45,037 nucleotides of DNA, taken from NCBI RefSeq assembly GCF_900188445.1, contig NZ_FZOR01000056.1, positions 1-45,037 of the forward strand. Reading direction: 5' to 3'. This stretch comes from Actinomadura meyerae. GTDB lineage: Bacteria; Actinomycetota; Actinomycetes; Streptosporangiales; Streptosporangiaceae. Positions 8,156 to 16,210 of the stretch are shown in pieces. The notes beneath the pieces are model-generated. The model did no database searches. It was not told the origin of the DNA and was given only the letters and a program-made list of their open reading frames with translations. Both the position numbers and the translations under genes were made by a program. Within the stretch, counting starts at the first letter, position 1. Each line of letters starts with the position of its first letter.

Positions 8156-9523
8156 GTGTTCGGACGACGCACATGGTCCATACGGGTGCGGATGACCGTC
8201 ATTGCCGGATTGGTCACCGCCATGATCTGCGTCATCGTGACCACGCTCATCCTGCTGGAGGTCCGCGGCTCCGAGATGGACTCCAAGCGGAGCGAGGCGA
8301 CGGCCGCGGCCCTGCGGGTCTCCTACGAGATCCGGCAGGGACCCGTCCACAGCCGCGTCGACGCGCCGAAGGACCTGGTGATCCAGGTCCTGGACGAGCA
8401 CCGGGCGGTGATCGCCGGCACCCCCGGCCCCGGGCGGGACGGGCCGCCGATCGCGACCTTCCTCCCTTCCCAGACCAGGGTGTACGCCACCCGGGACGTG
8501 TGCTCGTCGCAGGAGCTGAGCGGCTGCGCGTGGGTGATCGGCTTCCGCGTCTTCCAGCCGGCGGGGGACTGGCTCGTCTACGCCGCCGCCTCCAACGTCC
8601 CCTGGTACGTCAGCCCGGGCCTCATCATGCTGCTGGTCAGCGTCTCGCTGCTGGTGATCCTGCTGGCCTGCCTGCGCGCCTGGGGGACGGTCGACCAGAC
8701 CCTCGCCCCGGTGGACGCGATCCGCGCCGAGCTGGCGGAGATCACCGCGCAGCAGTCGGGCCGCCGGGTGACGGTACCGGACAGCCAGGACGAGATCAGG
8801 CGGCTCGCGGAGGCCGCGAACGCGACGCTCGACCGCCTCGACAGCGCCCTGGAGCGGCAGCGCAGCTTCACCTCCGACGCGTCCCACGACCTGCGCAGCC
8901 CGATCGCGGCCGCCCGCACCCAACTGGAGGAGGCGCTGCTCTTTCCCGACGACGTCGACTGGCCACAGGTGGGACGCAACGTCCTGCAGAGCCTGGAGCG
9001 GCTCCAGGCGATCGTCACGGACCTGCTGCAACTGGCCCGCCTGGACGCCGCCGCGTGGAAGGACATCGAGACGATCGACCTCGGCGCGCTGGTCACCATC
9101 GAGGTGGCGCGGTCGAGCCGGACGAAGCGGATCGTCCCGCACCTCCAGGAGGGCGTCACGGTGCGCGGGGACCGGCTCCGGCTCGTTCGCCTCTTCACGA
9201 ACCTGCTGGACAACGCGGAGCGGCATGCCGAGTCGCAGGTGGACATCACGGTGCGGCGCACCAACGGCGAGGCCGTCCTGGAGGTGCTGGACGACGGCGC
9301 CGGGATCGCCGAGGACCAGCGGGACGTCGTCTTCCAGCGGTTCGCGCGGCTGGAGGCCAGCAAGGAGCGGGACCCGTCGGGCACGGGGCTCGGCCTGCCC
9401 ATCGCGCGGGAGATCGCGCGGATGCACGGCGGGAGCCTCACCATCGAGGACAGCGAGCGCGGGGCCCGGTTCGTCCTGCGCATTCCTCGGAACGTTCCAG
9501 AGCGCGCCGACGACCCCTCCTGA
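8156..9523 (+). CDS. orphan sensor histidine kinase
   Basis: The protein has 455 residues. Two membrane helices (about 9-32 and 155-178) flank an extracytoplasmic sensor of about 120 residues with two cysteines (VCSSQELSGCAW). HAMP, HisKA with phospho-acceptor H244 (SHDLRSP), and HATPase with N box (LLDNAERHAE), G1 (DDGAGI), F box and G2 (GTGLGLPIA) follow. GTG 8156 is preceded by GGGAGG at 8146-8151. An upstream GTG at 8129 has no close ribosome site. No response regulator lies on either side, so its partner is elsewhere. Confidence 0.88.
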   Translation: MFGRRTWSIRVRMTVIAGLVTAMICVIVTTLILLEVRGSEMDSKRSEATAAALRVSYEIRQGPVHSRVDAPKDLVIQVLDEHRAVIAGTPGPGRDGPPIATFLPSQTRVYATRDVCSSQELSGCAWVIGFRVFQPAGDWLVYAAASNVPWYVSPGLIMLLVSVSLLVILLACLRAWGTVDQTLAPVDAIRAELAEITAQQSGRRVTVPDSQDEIRRLAEAANATLDRLDSALERQRSFTSDASHDLRSPIAAARTQLEEALLFPDDVDWPQVGRNVLQSLERLQAIVTDLLQLARLDAAAWKDIETIDLGALVTIEVARSSRTKRIVPHLQEGVTVRGDRLRLVRLFTNLLDNAERHAESQVDITVRRTNGEAVLEVLDDGAGIAEDQRDVVFQRFARLEASKERDPSGTGLGLPIAREIARMHGGSLTIEDSERGARFVLRIPRNVPERADDPS

Positions 9524-9593
9524 GCCGAGGAGAGGTCCTTTGCGCGCGCGCCGGGCGGCGGCGGGCCGCGTCGGGCGGCGGCGGGGCTGCCCG

Positions 9594-11381
9594 TCAGGCG
9601 GCGAAGCGCGCGGGCAGGCCGCGCACGTGCATCCAGCCTTCGACGTCGGTGTCCTTCACCCGGCAGCGGACCGGCTCGTACTCGCCGGCGTGCGCGCGGT
9701 GGGGGCCGTGGGCGATGGCGGAGTCGTGGACGAACCGCGACACGATCAGGCCGAGGTCGGCGCCCGTCGCGGCGAGCCGCTCCTTCAGCGGCGCGGCGTC
9801 CAGGAGGCGGGACGCGTAGATGATCGCCCAGCCGGACAGGCCGGGCGGGTCGGGCGCCACCGGGCCGACGTCGACCGCGACCCGGAGCTGGATGCGGACG
9901 GCCTCGCTCGACCGGTGGTTGTGCCGCCGCAGCCGCGCCGCGAGCAGGGCCGTCATCGGGTCGATGACGGCGGCGGTCGGCATCTCCGGCGGGACGACGA
10001 TCAGCACGCCGTCGCCGCGGTCCTCGCTGCAGCAGGCGTCCCACGGGATCCCGGCCCCCTGGAAGGACTCCCGCAGCGCGGCGTACATGGCGCGGCGCAC
10101 CTCGATGCGGTCGCGCTCGTCGCGGACGCGCGAGCTGAACCCGGCGATGTCGGTGTAGACGACGGTGCAGTTCCGGCCGGCCCACGACGGGACCGCGGAC
10201 GTCCCGAACGAGGCGAGGGACGCGGGCCGCGCCACCCGCCCGTGGGGCTGGACGCGCACGGTCGCGACCGGACGCGGCGGCCAGGCCAGGTCGGACGCCT
10301 CCGTGGCATAGGGCCGGGAGCCCGCGCGTCCGGGGCGCGGCCCGGGCTCCGGGTGCGCGCCCGTGCCGACCGACGCGTACCGGCCCGCACCGGCCGCTCG
10401 GGGGTCGGCCTCGGGGAAGGGCACGGCCTCGGGGCACGTGCAGACCCCCTCGGGCAGGTCGAACGGGTCGTGAGGGTCGCACGCGTCCATCACGCCGTAC
10501 GGGTCCATCGCGACGTTGGGGTCCATGACCGCGTAGGGGTCGGCCACCGCGTAGGGGTCCGCCACCGCGTAGGGGTCCGCTACGGCGTACGGGTCCGCTA
10601 CGGCGTACGGGTCCATCGCCATGTTCGGGTCCATCGCGGTGGGGTGGCCGCTGTTGGGCCTCGGCAGCGGGAGCGGGATGAACGCCGTCGCGTAGGCGCG
10701 AGACAAGCCGTACTGGACGGCGGCCGCGCACACCCGTGCGGCGGCCCTGTAGGGGTGGGCGCCGCCGGCCCCAGGGGACGGCGCGCCCGTACCGCCGCCC
10801 TGCGCGGGCCCGGGCCCCGCCCCGGCCTGTTCGGTCAGCCGCTCGTACATCTCGCGTTCCAGCACGGCGACCACGCGGGGATGGTCGCTGAGGTAGGTGA
10901 CGAACTGCTGCGTGGTCAGCAGCAGCGCGCTCAGCGGCTCCATCGCGACGATGGTCGCCGAGCGGCGCCGCAGCAGCAGCGCGGCGCGCTCGCCGATGAT
11001 GTCGCCCGGCCCGCGGAAGGCGATGATCCGCTCGGTGCCGTCGCGCCGCACGGTGACCCGCACCGTGCCGGTCTTGATCACGATGGTCTGGTCGGCGGAC
11101 TCGTCCTCCTCCCACAGCACGGCGCCCGCCGGGTAGGCGACCTCCTGCGCGATCGCGAGGAGCGCGGCCCTCTCGATGGTCGTCAGGGCCGCCCAGAAGC
11201 CGGGCCGCCGCGACGATGCGCCCGGACGGACGGCCATGGACGGCTCCGCGGGCAGGTCCTCCAGCTCTACGGCGTTCTCGGTCGAGTGCTCGTCGCGGGC
11301 TTTCCGGGGGCGGACGACGGTGGCCCGCGGCCGCGGAGGGACGAACTGGTCCGGGTCGTGCCGGCGCGCGTGTGCGTCCAT
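9594..11381 (-). CDS. cNMP-binding, repeat linker, degenerate cyclase protein
   Basis: The protein has 595 residues. A cyclic-nucleotide-binding domain (about 62-185) keeps the phosphate-binding cassette GDIIGERAALL...RSAT with E131 and R140. A Gly/Pro-rich linker leads to eight tandem hexapeptides of DPYAVA type (about 249-297). A class III cyclase-like domain (about 403-595) keeps metal aspartates D411 (YTDIAGFS) and D457 (RGDGVL). The transition-state Asn position falls in GWAIIYASR, where Asn is absent, and the adenine-specifying Lys is not evident. It is more likely a cAMP-responsive effector than an active cyclase. The upstream palindrome at 11459-11468 may be its operator. Confidence 0.75.
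   Translation of the reverse strand: MDAHARRHDPDQFVPPRPRATVVRPRKARDEHSTENAVELEDLPAEPSMAVRPGASSRRPGFWAALTTIERAALLAIAQEVAYPAGAVLWEEDESADQTIVIKTGTVRVTVRRDGTERIIAFRGPGDIIGERAALLLRRRSATIVAMEPLSALLLTTQQFVTYLSDHPRVVAVLEREMYERLTEQAGAGPGPAQGGGTGAPSPGAGGAHPYRAAARVCAAAVQYGLSRAYATAFIPLPLPRPNSGHPTAMDPNMAMDPYAVADPYAVADPYAVADPYAVADPYAVMDPNVAMDPYGVMDACDPHDPFDLPEGVCTCPEAVPFPEADPRAAGAGRYASVGTGAHPEPGPRPGRAGSRPYATEASDLAWPPRPVATVRVQPHGRVARPASLASFGTSAVPSWAGRNCTVVYTDIAGFSSRVRDERDRIEVRRAMYAALRESFQGAGIPWDACCSEDRGDGVLIVVPPEMPTAAVIDPMTALLAARLRRHNHRSSEAVRIQLRVAVDVGPVAPDPPGLSGWAIIYASRLLDAAPLKERLAATGADLGLIVSRFVHDSAIAHGPHRAHAGEYEPVRCRVKDTDVEGWMHVRGLPARFAA
10493..10636 (-). repeat. eight tandem 18-bp coding repeats
   Basis: Eight consecutive 18-bp units (unit boundaries at 10493, 10511, 10529 and so on to 10619) encode the Asp-Pro-Tyr-Ala-Val-Ala hexapeptide array of the cyclic-nucleotide-binding protein. 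Central units differ by only one or two bases and outer ones (with Met or Asn) are more diverged. This pattern indicates recent expansion from the middle by slippage or unequal exchange. Confidence 0.9.
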
Positions 11382-11458
11382 CAGCTCACCCGGCCCGCGA
11401 CCGAGGGGACGGAGTTCGTGGGGTGGACGTCGAAGGTCGGGGGATGGATCTGCTGTCT

Positions 11459-11468
11459 TGACATGTCA
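11459..11468. promoter_or_regulatory. palindromic candidate operator
   Basis: TGACATGTCA is a perfect 10-base palindrome 78 bp upstream of the ATG of the cNMP-binding protein. It is a plausible binding site for a dimeric regulator. It does not match the CRP consensus TGTGA-N6-TCACA. Confidence 0.35.
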
Positions 11469-11690
11469 GGGACCCCATGCCTCGAATCGCGACTCCGGCC
11501 CGTGCGCGGTGCCCGGGATCGCCCGGCGCCGATCGCCGTGGCCGAAGTCACATCACCTATAGCCCGTACCGCGTGATCGCGGTTAGACTGGGTGAGTCCG
11601 CAGAAAACGTTTTGGCAGGTCAGCCCGGATCTTTCTGCGTTTTCGCAGGGTTCCGTGCGGGCCCGCCGGCGCGCTTTCGTGCGGCTCAGG

Positions 11691-11761
11691 GAGTCGCTCT
11701 CCACTTTCCGCCGATCCTGCTGGCTGCCAACCGGAGATCAGCGGAAAGTGGCGGGCGACTC
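11691..11761. ncRNA. long inverted repeat, possible structured RNA
   Basis: Arms at 11691-11711 and 11741-11761 pair at 18 of 21 positions (GAGTCGC, a 3-base mismatch, then CCACTTTCCGC), with a 29-base loop. The plus-strand sequence after the stem is TGTTCTTTTA, so the structure could terminate a plus-strand transcript. Whether it is a small RNA, a terminator or a protein-binding site cannot be decided from one sequence. Confidence 0.4.
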
Positions 11762-12034
11762 TGTTCTTTTATGGCCGGTCGTGGTCGTGTTCTCGCCGGC
11801 GATGCCGAAGTCACGTACGTGGCTGACCTCCCCGTTTCGCGTGTCCAGACCGTTCCCGGTCGGCCGCGCTGCCCCGTTGCCGCCCGTTCCGTCCGTGCTG
11901 CTCCTCGTGCCCGCCGTCGTGAGGTCCCGGCCGGGAGGACACGCGTGGCCCGTCCGGATCCCTCACCCTGCGTCAGGATTCCCGGCTGCGTGGAGGTGGC
12001 ACCGAGTCCCGTCGCAAGATGGCGTCTGCTAGTC

Positions 12035-12206
12035 TGCCATGTAGCACATTACAACATAGTCGAGCGGTATGCAGCAGTCTGGCGGCTTCCAATGCGAGTT
12101 TTGGGCGTTATAGCGGCATCTGCGCGGGGAGCGAAGGTCGCATGCGCCCAGGCAGGTGGCGGAGTGGCGGCAAGCGGGATGTCAAGTTCCGGAATGCCAT
12201 GTAGCA
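12035..12206. repeat. two direct copies of TGCCATGTAGCA upstream of XRE gene
   Basis: Perfect 12-base copies lie at 12035-12046 and 12195-12206, both in the leader of the XRE gene. A related CCCATGTAGG occurs at about 13267 ahead of the DUF397 gene. A GGTAG-CACCAA-CTACC hairpin (about 12215-12230) lies between the second copy and the start codon. These are candidates for autoregulatory operator sites. Confidence 0.4.
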
Positions 12207-12247
12207 TCCAGGCTGGTAGCACCAACTACCTAGAGTGAGCGAACAGG

Positions 12248-13120
12248 ATGTCCAGTGACCAGGGGCCGATCGTCCAGAGTGCGCTGCTTCGGGCGGAACT
12301 CGTCCGCCTGCGCAAGGGGAAGAAGCTGACGCAGGAGCAGGTGGCGCGGCAGCTCGAATGGTCCCCCTCGAAGCTCATCAGGGTCGAGGGCGGCAAGAAC
12401 GCGATCAGCCGGACGGACCTGGAGGCCCTGCTCCGCGTCTACGACGTCACCTCCGAGTCGCGCCAGGAGCGCCTGCAGGCACTGGCCCGCGGCGCCCGTG
12501 AGCCCGCCTGGTGGAACGCCTACCGCGGCGACCTCGACCCCACCTTCCTCAACTACGTCGGCTACTCCGCGGGCGCGGCGTTCATCCGCCAGTTCCACGG
12601 GACGGTCGTCCCGGGGCTGCTGCAGACGCCCGAGTACGCCGAGGTGCTCTCCACCGGCAAGGCGTCCGAGACGGCCCGGGTGCTGGCGGCCAAGCTGCGC
12701 ATCCAGCGGCAGCAGGAGTTCGCCAAGCGCGAGAACCCTCCGCGCCAGGACTACATCATCGACGAGGCCGTCATCCGCCGCCATGTCGGCATCGGCACCG
12801 ACCCGGCGATCATGCCGGCCCAGCTCAACCACATCGCCGACACCGCCGAGCGCGACGACCTGCTGCGGGTGCGCGTCATCCCCTTCAGCACGGGCGCGCA
12901 CCTGGGCCTGGAGGGCCCCTTCACCATCCTGGAGTTCGACGGCGACCTCGACGACGTCCTCTACCTGGAGGGGCGCACGGGCGCCAGCATGATGATCAAC
13001 GGTGAGACCGACAAGATCACCGAGTACCGCGACACCTTCGAGCTCCTGGTGGAGCAGGCGCTCCCGGCCGACCAGTCGATCGCGCTGATCCGCCAGGCCG
13101 CCGAGGACCTGATGTCCTGA
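12248..13120 (+). CDS. XRE regulator with DUF5753 domain
   Basis: The protein has 290 residues. An N-terminal HTH (about 15-70, with LTQEQVARQLEWSPSKLIRV) precedes a DUF5753 domain (about 100-285, with the family run VPGLLQTPEYAEV and closing FELLVEQAL). Proteins of this type, including WhiJ and BldB-locus regulators in Streptomyces, pair with small DUF397 proteins and tune development or secondary metabolism. A DUF397 gene lies 304 bp downstream. Candidate operators lie in the leader. Confidence 0.88.
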   Translation: MSSDQGPIVQSALLRAELVRLRKGKKLTQEQVARQLEWSPSKLIRVEGGKNAISRTDLEALLRVYDVTSESRQERLQALARGAREPAWWNAYRGDLDPTFLNYVGYSAGAAFIRQFHGTVVPGLLQTPEYAEVLSTGKASETARVLAAKLRIQRQQEFAKRENPPRQDYIIDEAVIRRHVGIGTDPAIMPAQLNHIADTAERDDLLRVRVIPFSTGAHLGLEGPFTILEFDGDLDDVLYLEGRTGASMMINGETDKITEYRDTFELLVEQALPADQSIALIRQAAEDLMS

Positions 13121-13135
13121 CCCCGTCCACCGCCC

Positions 13136-13169
13136 GGCCGGCCGCCCGCTCCAGCGGCGGCCGGCCTTA
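13136..13169 (+). terminator. strong hairpin after the XRE gene
   Basis: An 11-bp perfect stem (GGCCGGCCGCC at 13136-13146 with GGCGGCCGGCC at 13156-13166) and 9-base loop lie 15 bp past the stop. Only a short TTA follows, as is common for high-GC actinobacterial terminators. The rest of the 304-bp gap contains the DUF397 gene promoter region, with TTTACACT at about 13295. Confidence 0.6.
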
Positions 13170-13424
13170 CTGGCGAATCGCAACTCGACCCGACCGGAGG
13201 TGAAGGCCGCGGCGAGCATCCGACAAGGCGAGTGGCCGTCATAACACGCAGCGTGATCTTGTGTTCCCATGTAGGCGGGATAACTAGAACCGTTTACACT
13301 CGTGATCGGGAAATTATCCACAAGGTCGTGGTTTGTCGTGCCCTGCTCGGTGCTCTCCGGTGGGTGCCCCTCGGCCGGTCGGTTGGCGAGACGGCACCCG
13401 CCGGCAACGGACGGAGGTTGCTGG

Positions 13425-13637
13425 ATGGTCTACGGGTCGAATCGCGAAGCCGCGCTGAACTGGCGAAAAAGCAGCGCGAGCGCCGACGAGAACGCGTGCG
13501 TCGAGGTGGCGGCGTTCGGCCCGTCGGTACTGGTCCGCGATTCGCGTGACCACTCCGCCGGTGTCATCGTCCTCGGCCGCGCACAGTGGAATGCGTTCAT
13601 GGACGCGCTCCGGGACGGAGCCGTCGACCGCCGCTGA
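13425..13637 (+). CDS. DUF397 protein
   Basis: The protein has 70 residues with the DUF397 signature: NWRKSSASADENACVEVA, a central VLVRDSRDHSAGVIVL and a final W-x-x-F helix. These small proteins are encoded with XRE/DUF5753 regulators and act as their partners or antagonists. ATG 13425 follows GGAGG at 13413-13417. A longer in-frame reading from 13302 is unlikely. Confidence 0.85.
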   Translation: MVYGSNREAALNWRKSSASADENACVEVAAFGPSVLVRDSRDHSAGVIVLGRAQWNAFMDALRDGAVDRR

Positions 13638-13810
13638 GTCACCAGACTCATTTCTCCCGCCCCCCTTTAATATTGTTGACCATTGCTCCCCACCACCCCC
13701 TTTACTGGCGATCTTTGACAACGCACCGGTTGATGCGACGCGAAACGAACTACCCGCCGCCCTGCCCCCGCGCGCGCCCGTCCGGCCGTTGATGCCGGCG
13801 CGGCGCGCGG

Positions 13811-14494
13811 TCAGTAGAGGAAGGGGATGTCGACGCCTTCGGCGCCGGTCAGGCCGGTGCCGGGGGAGCGGCCGAGGAGCCAGGCCAGGAGGGACGCGGC
13901 GGGGCCGCTGACGAGGTGCTCGCCGGTGCCGGCCTGCTGCCCGGTGTCGGTGGCGCGCAGGAGCAGGTCGGGGCCGTCGTCACGGCGCGCGAACGACGCG
14001 GTGACGCTGGTCAGGAAACGGGAGGTGAAGTCGGCGGGCCAGTCGGCGGGGGTGAATCCCGCGTCCAGGTCGACGTGGTGGATGAGGACCTCGGTGAGGC
14101 GCGAGTCGGCGGCGCGGGCGGCGGGGTGGCGGGCGCCGGTCGTCCACTGGACGGTCCGGTCCCAGGCGTCGTCCGGCATGCGGGCGAAGGCGTCGGCGAA
14201 GCGGTCCGCGCTCTGCCGGACGTCCGCCACGAGGGCCGCGACCGGGCGGTCCGCGCCGGCCTCGATCTCGGCGGCGCGGGCCTCCATGCTCGGGTACTCG
14301 TAGGACTCCACGCCGGTGCGCGCCCAGGTGAGCAGGCGGGTGCCGCCGTCGGCGTTGCGGGCGACGTGGGTGAGGACGTGCCCGCGCGTCCAGCCCGGGA
14401 GGAGGGACGGTGCGCGGGCGTCGGCGTCGGTGAGTCGTGCCGCGGTGGCGAGGAGGTCGCGGGTCGCGGCGGTGATCTCGTCGAGGCCGATCAT
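13811..14494 (-). CDS. mycothiol-dependent maleylpyruvate isomerase family protein
   Basis: The protein has 227 residues. The DinB-like N-terminal domain carries the family motif LLPGWTRGHVLTHVARNAD, whose histidines form the metal site, and a third histidine in LIHHVDLDAGF. The C-terminal domain (ending with SGPAASLLAWLLGR) is typical of the family. Members use mycothiol as cofactor or substrate. The exact reaction is unknown. ATG 14494 overlaps the stop of the upstream NmrA-like gene (ATGA, 14491-14494), so it is the last gene of a coupled three-gene operon. Confidence 0.85.
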   Translation of the reverse strand: MIGLDEITAATRDLLATAARLTDADARAPSLLPGWTRGHVLTHVARNADGGTRLLTWARTGVESYEYPSMEARAAEIEAGADRPVAALVADVRQSADRFADAFARMPDDAWDRTVQWTTGARHPAARAADSRLTEVLIHHVDLDAGFTPADWPADFTSRFLTSVTASFARRDDGPDLLLRATDTGQQAGTGEHLVSGPAASLLAWLLGRSPGTGLTGAEGVDIPFLY

Positions 14495-15318
14495 GCGAAG
14501 TCGGCGGCGTGCGCCCGCGCCCACTGGCGGAACGTGCGCGGCGGCACGCCGGTGACGTCCTGGACGGTGGAGCGGACGACCGACTCGTCCAGCGATCCGT
14601 CCACGTAGAAGTCGAAGAAGGCGTCGACGTACTCGATCGGCATCTGCTCCCGCATCTCGGCGCGGGCCTCGTCGTCGGGCTGGGCCTCGAAGCGCAGGTC
14701 GCGTCCCAGCACCTCGCCCAGTATGGCGACCTGTTCGGACGGTAGGAGCGGCTCAGGGCCGGTCGGGTAGTAGATCTGCCCTTCGCGGCCGTCCTCCAGG
14801 AGTGCCTTCGCGGCGACGGCGGCGATGTCGCGCGGGTCGACGGCGGCGGCGCGGACGTGCGCGAACGGGAGGCGGAGCGTGTCGCCCGCGCGGAGCTGCG
14901 GCAGCCAGCGGAGCGCGTTGGACATGAACGCCGAGGGGCGCAGGATCGTCCAGGGCAGGCCGGAGTCGCGCACGGCGCGCTCGGTGAGGATCATGTAGCG
15001 GCTGACCGCGTTGGACAGGTCGCCGCTGCCCGCCGATCCACCCGAAAGCTGGACGACCCGGGAGACACCGGCCCGCCGGGCTTCGGCCAGTACGCCGGGC
15101 ATGTCGCGGTAGCCGGGGAGCAGGAAGAGGCCCGTGGCCCCGGTCAGCGCGGGGCGTAGGGATGCCGGGTCGTCGAGGTCGCCGGTGACGTACTCGACTC
15201 CGTCGCGCGGGGAGGCGGGCGGCTTGCGGACGAGCGCCCGCACCGGCTCACCGCCGGCGGCGAGGATGTCGACCAGCTCGGAGCCGATGTTTCCGGTCGA
15301 ACCCGTCACGAGGATCAT
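14491..15318 (-). CDS. NmrA-like NAD(P)-binding epimerase/reductase
   Basis: The protein has 275 residues with an atypical SDR fold. MILVTGSTGNIGSELVDIL is the dinucleotide-binding loop (GxxGxxG). VTGDLDDPASLRPAL and GLPWTILRPSAFMSN are typical of the NmrA/QOR2 group. The canonical YxxxK is not conserved, as expected for NmrA relatives. It may sense or use NAD(P)H. AAAGGA lies seven bases before the ATG, and it is 23 bp downstream of the SDR gene in the same operon. Confidence 0.85.
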   Translation of the reverse strand: MILVTGSTGNIGSELVDILAAGGEPVRALVRKPPASPRDGVEYVTGDLDDPASLRPALTGATGLFLLPGYRDMPGVLAEARRAGVSRVVQLSGGSAGSGDLSNAVSRYMILTERAVRDSGLPWTILRPSAFMSNALRWLPQLRAGDTLRLPFAHVRAAAVDPRDIAAVAAKALLEDGREGQIYYPTGPEPLLPSEQVAILGEVLGRDLRFEAQPDDEARAEMREQMPIEYVDAFFDFYVDGSLDESVVRSTVQDVTGVPPRTFRQWARAHAADFA

Positions 15319-15341
15319 CGGGTGGTCCTTTCAGGTGGGCG

Positions 15342-16007
15342 TCACCAGGGGAGGGGGCGGCCGTCGCGGAAGAAGCCGCCCGTCGGGCCGTCGTCGGGCA
15401 GGGTCGCGGCCCACACGACGCCGGCCGCGCCGTCGGCGACGGGACGTCCACCGGGGCCGCCCATGTCCGTCGCGACCCAGCCGGGACAGACCGCGTTGAC
15501 GAGGACGCCGTCCGCGCGGAGTTCGGCGGCGAGCATCCGGGTCAGCGCGTTGAGGGCGACCTTGGACGCGGTGTAGGCGGGGGTGCCGCCGCCCATGTTG
15601 GTGAGCGAGGCGGCCTCGCTGGAGACGTTGACGATGCGGCCGTGGGGGCTTCGGCGCAGCGCCGGCAGCAGCGCCTGCGTCAGGTGCCACGGCCCGTAGA
15701 GGTTGGTCTCCGCCGCTTCCCGGACGACCGACAGGTCGGCGTCCGATGCCCGCTGCCAGGTGTCGTAGGTGATGGCCGCGTTGTTGACGAGGACGTCCAG
15801 CCGGTCGATGGAGGCGGCGGCGCGGTCGATGTCCCCGGCCGAGGTGACGTCGAGGAGGAGGGGCGTGGCGCCCACCTCCTTGGCGGCGCGTTCGGCGGCT
15901 TCGAGTGACCGGGCGGCCAGGAGTACTTTGTGGCCGCGTGCGGCGAGCTGCCTGCACACTTCGCGTCCGATGCCCCGGTTGCCCCCGGTGACCAGCGTGA
16001 CCGTCAT
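15342..16007 (-). CDS. short-chain dehydrogenase/reductase
   Basis: The protein has 221 residues, a classical SDR. It shows the Rossmann loop TLVTGGNRGIGREV, NNAA (DVLVNNAAI), catalytic S in IVNVSSEAA, and YxxxK in PAYTASKVALNAL, with the PG motif in VNAVCPGW. It reduces a carbonyl or oxidises an alcohol with NADP(H). The plant-carbonyl-reductase-like sequence suggests NADPH. It leads the SDR-NmrA-mycothiol operon, a set that looks like detoxification of electrophiles or carbonyls. The divergent regulator has been truncated. Confidence 0.88.
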   Translation of the reverse strand: MTVTLVTGGNRGIGREVCRQLAARGHKVLLAARSLEAAERAAKEVGATPLLLDVTSAGDIDRAAASIDRLDVLVNNAAITYDTWQRASDADLSVVREAAETNLYGPWHLTQALLPALRRSPHGRIVNVSSEAASLTNMGGGTPAYTASKVALNALTRMLAAELRADGVLVNAVCPGWVATDMGGPGGRPVADGAAGVVWAATLPDDGPTGGFFRDGRPLPW

Positions 16008-16081
16008 GGCGTCCCCCTTCCCGGAAATGATCAGCTGTCGGACGGCGGCGCGTCCAATACCTCCCGTGATTACCTTTGGCT

Positions 16082-16190
16082 ATGGACGTCCATCTGCGGG
16101 ATCTGCGGTACTTCGTGGCGGTCGCCGAGGAGCTGTCGTTCACCCGCGCCGCCGAGCGGCTGTTCGTGTCGCAGCCCGCCCTGACCTCCT
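16082..16190 (+). pseudogene. LysR regulator stub
   Basis: The first 36 or so codons encode a perfect LysR N-terminus (DLRYFVAVAEELSFTRAAER, then LFVSQPALT). The frame then breaks into unrelated residues and runs into the 3' end of the convergent VOC gene. About 260 codons are lost. It was evidently the divergent regulator of the SDR operon, 74 bp away. The junction at about 16190 is next to the VOC stop codon at 16211, so one deletion or rearrangement removed the rest. Confidence 0.8.
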
Positions 16191-16210
16191 CCAGCCCGCT
16201 TGGACGTGAG

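Larger units (their letters stand above)
11382..12247. other. 866-bp non-coding region with repeats
   Basis: No convincing gene is seen on either strand. Frames that stay open lack family signatures and ribosome sites. The region is less GC-rich than its neighbours. It holds a perfect palindrome (11459-11468), an imperfect inverted repeat around AAAACG (about 11598-11650), a 21-base-arm hairpin (11691-11761) and two copies of TGCCATGTAGCA (12035 and 12195). It separates the cAMP-type effector gene (minus) from the XRE regulator (plus), so both promoters must lie here. Confidence 0.5.

Noticed and set aside
7933..8286. N-terminal extension of the LysR gene
   Set aside because: LTTR proteins begin with the HTH. 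The extension overlaps the kinase start and is low complexity.
10493..10636. Regular 18-bp repeat that could look like a CRISPR array
   Set aside because: Units are contiguous with no spacers and are in frame with a coding sequence.
8578..11115. 845-codon minus-strand frame across the kinase and cNMP gene
   Set aside because: It overlaps two well-supported genes in other frames and has no domain.
11477..12238. 253-codon plus-strand frame in the gene-free region
   Set aside because: No ribosome site, no family features, and it runs through the inverted repeat and promoter elements.
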